A DNA stretch of 6,324 nucleotides from an uncultured Eubacteriales bacterium (lineage in GTDB: Bacteria > Bacillota > Clostridia > Oscillospirales > Acutalibacteraceae), in the NCBI GenBank assembly GCA_900321195.1, contig ONVG01000089.1:1-6324 (forward strand), given 5' to 3'. The notes beneath the pieces were generated by a model. The model had not been told where the DNA came from and ran no database searches. It saw only the letters and a program-made list of their open reading frames with translations. Each line of letters starts with the position of its first letter. Position 1 is the stretch's first letter. Positions 4,929 to 6,324 of the stretch are shown one piece after another. A program made the translations under genes and the position numbers.

Positions 4929-6324
4929 ATGGAAGAAAGAGATATTTACGGTGATATTTCCAGGAGAACTAACGGAGATATCTATCTTGGCATAGTCGGG
5001 CCTGTGAGAACGGGCAAGTCTACGTTTATAAAAAGATTCATGGATACTCTTGTAATACCGAATATCAGCAGCGAGGAAGAAAAGGAAAGGGCAACAGACG
5101 AACTGCCGCAGTCTTCTGCCGGCAGGACGATAATGACTACCGAGCCTAAATTCATACCCGAAAATGCGGTGAATATAATACTTGAAGGCAATACAGGCTT
5201 TCATGTAAGGATGATAGATTGTGTAGGATATATAGTACCGGCAGCTCTGGGCTACATAGAGGACGGAGCGCCGAGAATGGTAAAAACACCCTGGTTTGAC
5301 GAAGCTATCCCCTTTGATATGGCGGCAGAAATAGGCACGAAAAAGGTCATAACCGACCATTCGACCATAGGACTTGTAATAACAACAGACGGTTCTATTA
5401 GCGATATAGACAGGTCTGAATATGAGGAAGCAGAGCAGCGTGTTATAAATGAACTGAAAGAAATAAACAAGCCTTTTATAGTACTGCTGAATACTGTTGA
5501 GCCAAATTCTCCCGAAGCAAAGCGGCTTGCTGCGGAAATGAGCGAGAAATATTCCGTACCTGTCGAGGCTGTAAGCTGCATGGAGCTTGACGAGAACGAA
5601 ATAAAGCGCATACTTGCAAGAGTATTGTTTGAATTTCCTGTCAAGGAAATAAAGGTGGATATGCCTAAATGGGTAAGCTCACTTGAAAAGGAGCATTGGT
5701 TAAGGAGCGGGATATTTTCGGCTATACAGCAAAGCGCAGTATCGGCAGTAAAAATAAGAGAAGTAAGTGATATTGCCGAAAGGATAGCCGGATGTGAATA
5801 TATAAGCCGCGCGGAAACAAGCGCCGCAGATCTCGGCTCCGGAAGAGCAAGATTAAGAGTCGAGCTTGACGAGTCTTTGTTTTATAAAGTGCTTGGCGAA
5901 AAGACAGGTATAGATATAGATGATGAGGGCGGACTTCTTGATGCTATGTCGGAGCTTTCGGATATCAGGAAAAAGTACGAAAAGCTTCGTCAGGCATATG
6001 AAGATGTAAACGAAACGGGTTACGGTATAGTAATGCCGTCTATGGATGAGCTTACGCTTGAAGATCCGGAAATAATAAAGCAGGGCGGAAGATACGGAGT
6101 AAGACTGCGGGCAAATGCGCCGTCTGTACACATGATGAAAACAACTATACGCACAGAGATAACACCGATAGTCGGCTCCGAGCAGCAGTCCGAAGAGCTT
6201 GTTGAATATCTTCTCAGAGAATTCCGCGAAGACCCGTCGAAGCTCTGGGAGTCAAATATTTTCGGAAAATCTCTGCATGAGCTTGTTAATGAAGGACTTC
6301 ACAACAAGCTTTACAGGATGCCTG
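4929..6324 (+). CDS. spoIVA: Stage IV sporulation protein A, coat morphogenetic ATPase (3' end beyond window)
   Basis: SpoIVA polymerises, using ATP hydrolysis, into the basement layer of the spore coat on the mother-cell side of the forespore membrane. The 465 visible residues match the Bacillus protein closely from the first codon as recalled: DIYLGIVGPVRTGKSTFIK with Walker A at 24-32, ELPQSSAGRTIMTTEPKF (58-75) with the conserved TT, the Walker-B-like DCVG (97-100), GPRM-like APRM, TPWF, EIGTKKVI, HSTIGLVITTDG, LLNTVEP in the base-recognition position, HWLR, and the C-terminal TGYGI and LEDPEIIKQGGRYGVRL blocks. The middle and C-terminal domains are intact up to the edge. About 27 residues, including the conserved GGLI-type tail, should lie outside. 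AGGAG (4917-4921) sits seven bases before the ATG. Position 25 is Pro where B. subtilis has Ala. It is cotranscribed with sipL by spacing. Confidence 0.97.
   Translation, partial: MEERDIYGDISRRTNGDIYLGIVGPVRTGKSTFIKRFMDTLVIPNISSEEEKERATDELPQSSAGRTIMTTEPKFIPENAVNIILEGNTGFHVRMIDCVGYIVPAALGYIEDGAPRMVKTPWFDEAIPFDMAAEIGTKKVITDHSTIGLVITTDGSISDIDRSEYEEAEQRVINELKEINKPFIVLLNTVEPNSPEAKRLAAEMSEKYSVPVEAVSCMELDENEIKRILARVLFEFPVKEIKVDMPKWVSSLEKEHWLRSGIFSAIQQSAVSAVKIREVSDIAERIAGCEYISRAETSAADLGSGRARLRVELDESLFYKVLGEKTGIDIDDEGGLLDAMSELSDIRKKYEKLRQAYEDVNETGYGIVMPSMDELTLEDPEIIKQGGRYGVRLRANAPSVHMMKTTIRTEITPIVGSEQQSEELVEYLLREFREDPSKLWESNIFGKSLHELVNEGLHNKLYRMP

Noticed and set aside
4896..5360. 154-codon open frame on the - strand
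   Set aside because: It lies opposite the strongly conserved ATPase domain of spoIVA and has no recognisable domain; it is a shadow of the real gene.
5252..5644. 130-codon Ser/Phe-rich open frame on the - strand
   Set aside because: Its composition is the mirror of GAA/AAG-type codons in spoIVA; there is no domain or ribosome binding site support.

Overview
The window suggests a spore-forming, low-GC anaerobe of the class Clostridia, most likely in the Ruminococcus/Oscillospiraceae group. The evidence is a spoIVA gene, a clostridial-type SPOCS (DUF3794) plus LysM coat protein, heavy use of ATA, AGA and GAA codons, and a surface lipoprotein esterase with a starch-binding-like module. The genus is an inference and was not checked against any database. 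All four supported genes lie on the + strand.

Region 1 (1-501) has no convincing gene. It is AT-rich and interrupted by a sharply GC-rich island (about 241-310) that looks like a dispersed intergenic repeat. It contains a 9-bp hairpin, a near-direct repeat, an extended -10 promoter (195-203) and a strong sigma-A-type promoter (318-346). The last of these probably drives the next gene with a leader of about 150 nt.

Region 2 (502-1335) encodes an XRE/Cro-type regulator with a second, winged-helix-like segment near its C terminus. Region 3 (1449-3224) has its own promoter (1375-1403). It encodes a 591-residue lipoprotein: signal peptide with lipid-attachment Cys, Ser/Glu/Lys linker built partly from 15-bp tandem repeats, beta-rich segment, alpha/beta-hydrolase esterase domain of the Fes/CE1/esterase-D type, and a C-terminal CBM26-like segment. 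A strong intrinsic terminator follows at 3232-3267.

Region 4 (3371 to the right edge) is a sporulation pair: a sipL-type protein with SPOCS domains and a C-terminal LysM, followed after 19 nt by spoIVA, which the window edge cuts about 27 residues short. In Clostridioides difficile these two products bind each other and lay down the basement layer of the spore coat, so the pair reads as a two-gene coat-assembly operon. A 12-codon upstream ORF with its own Shine-Dalgarno overlaps the sipL start. I see no wholly new system. The most useful leads are the sipL-spoIVA linkage, the domain combination of the esterase, the promoter-bearing intergenic repeat, and the overlapping upstream ORF.
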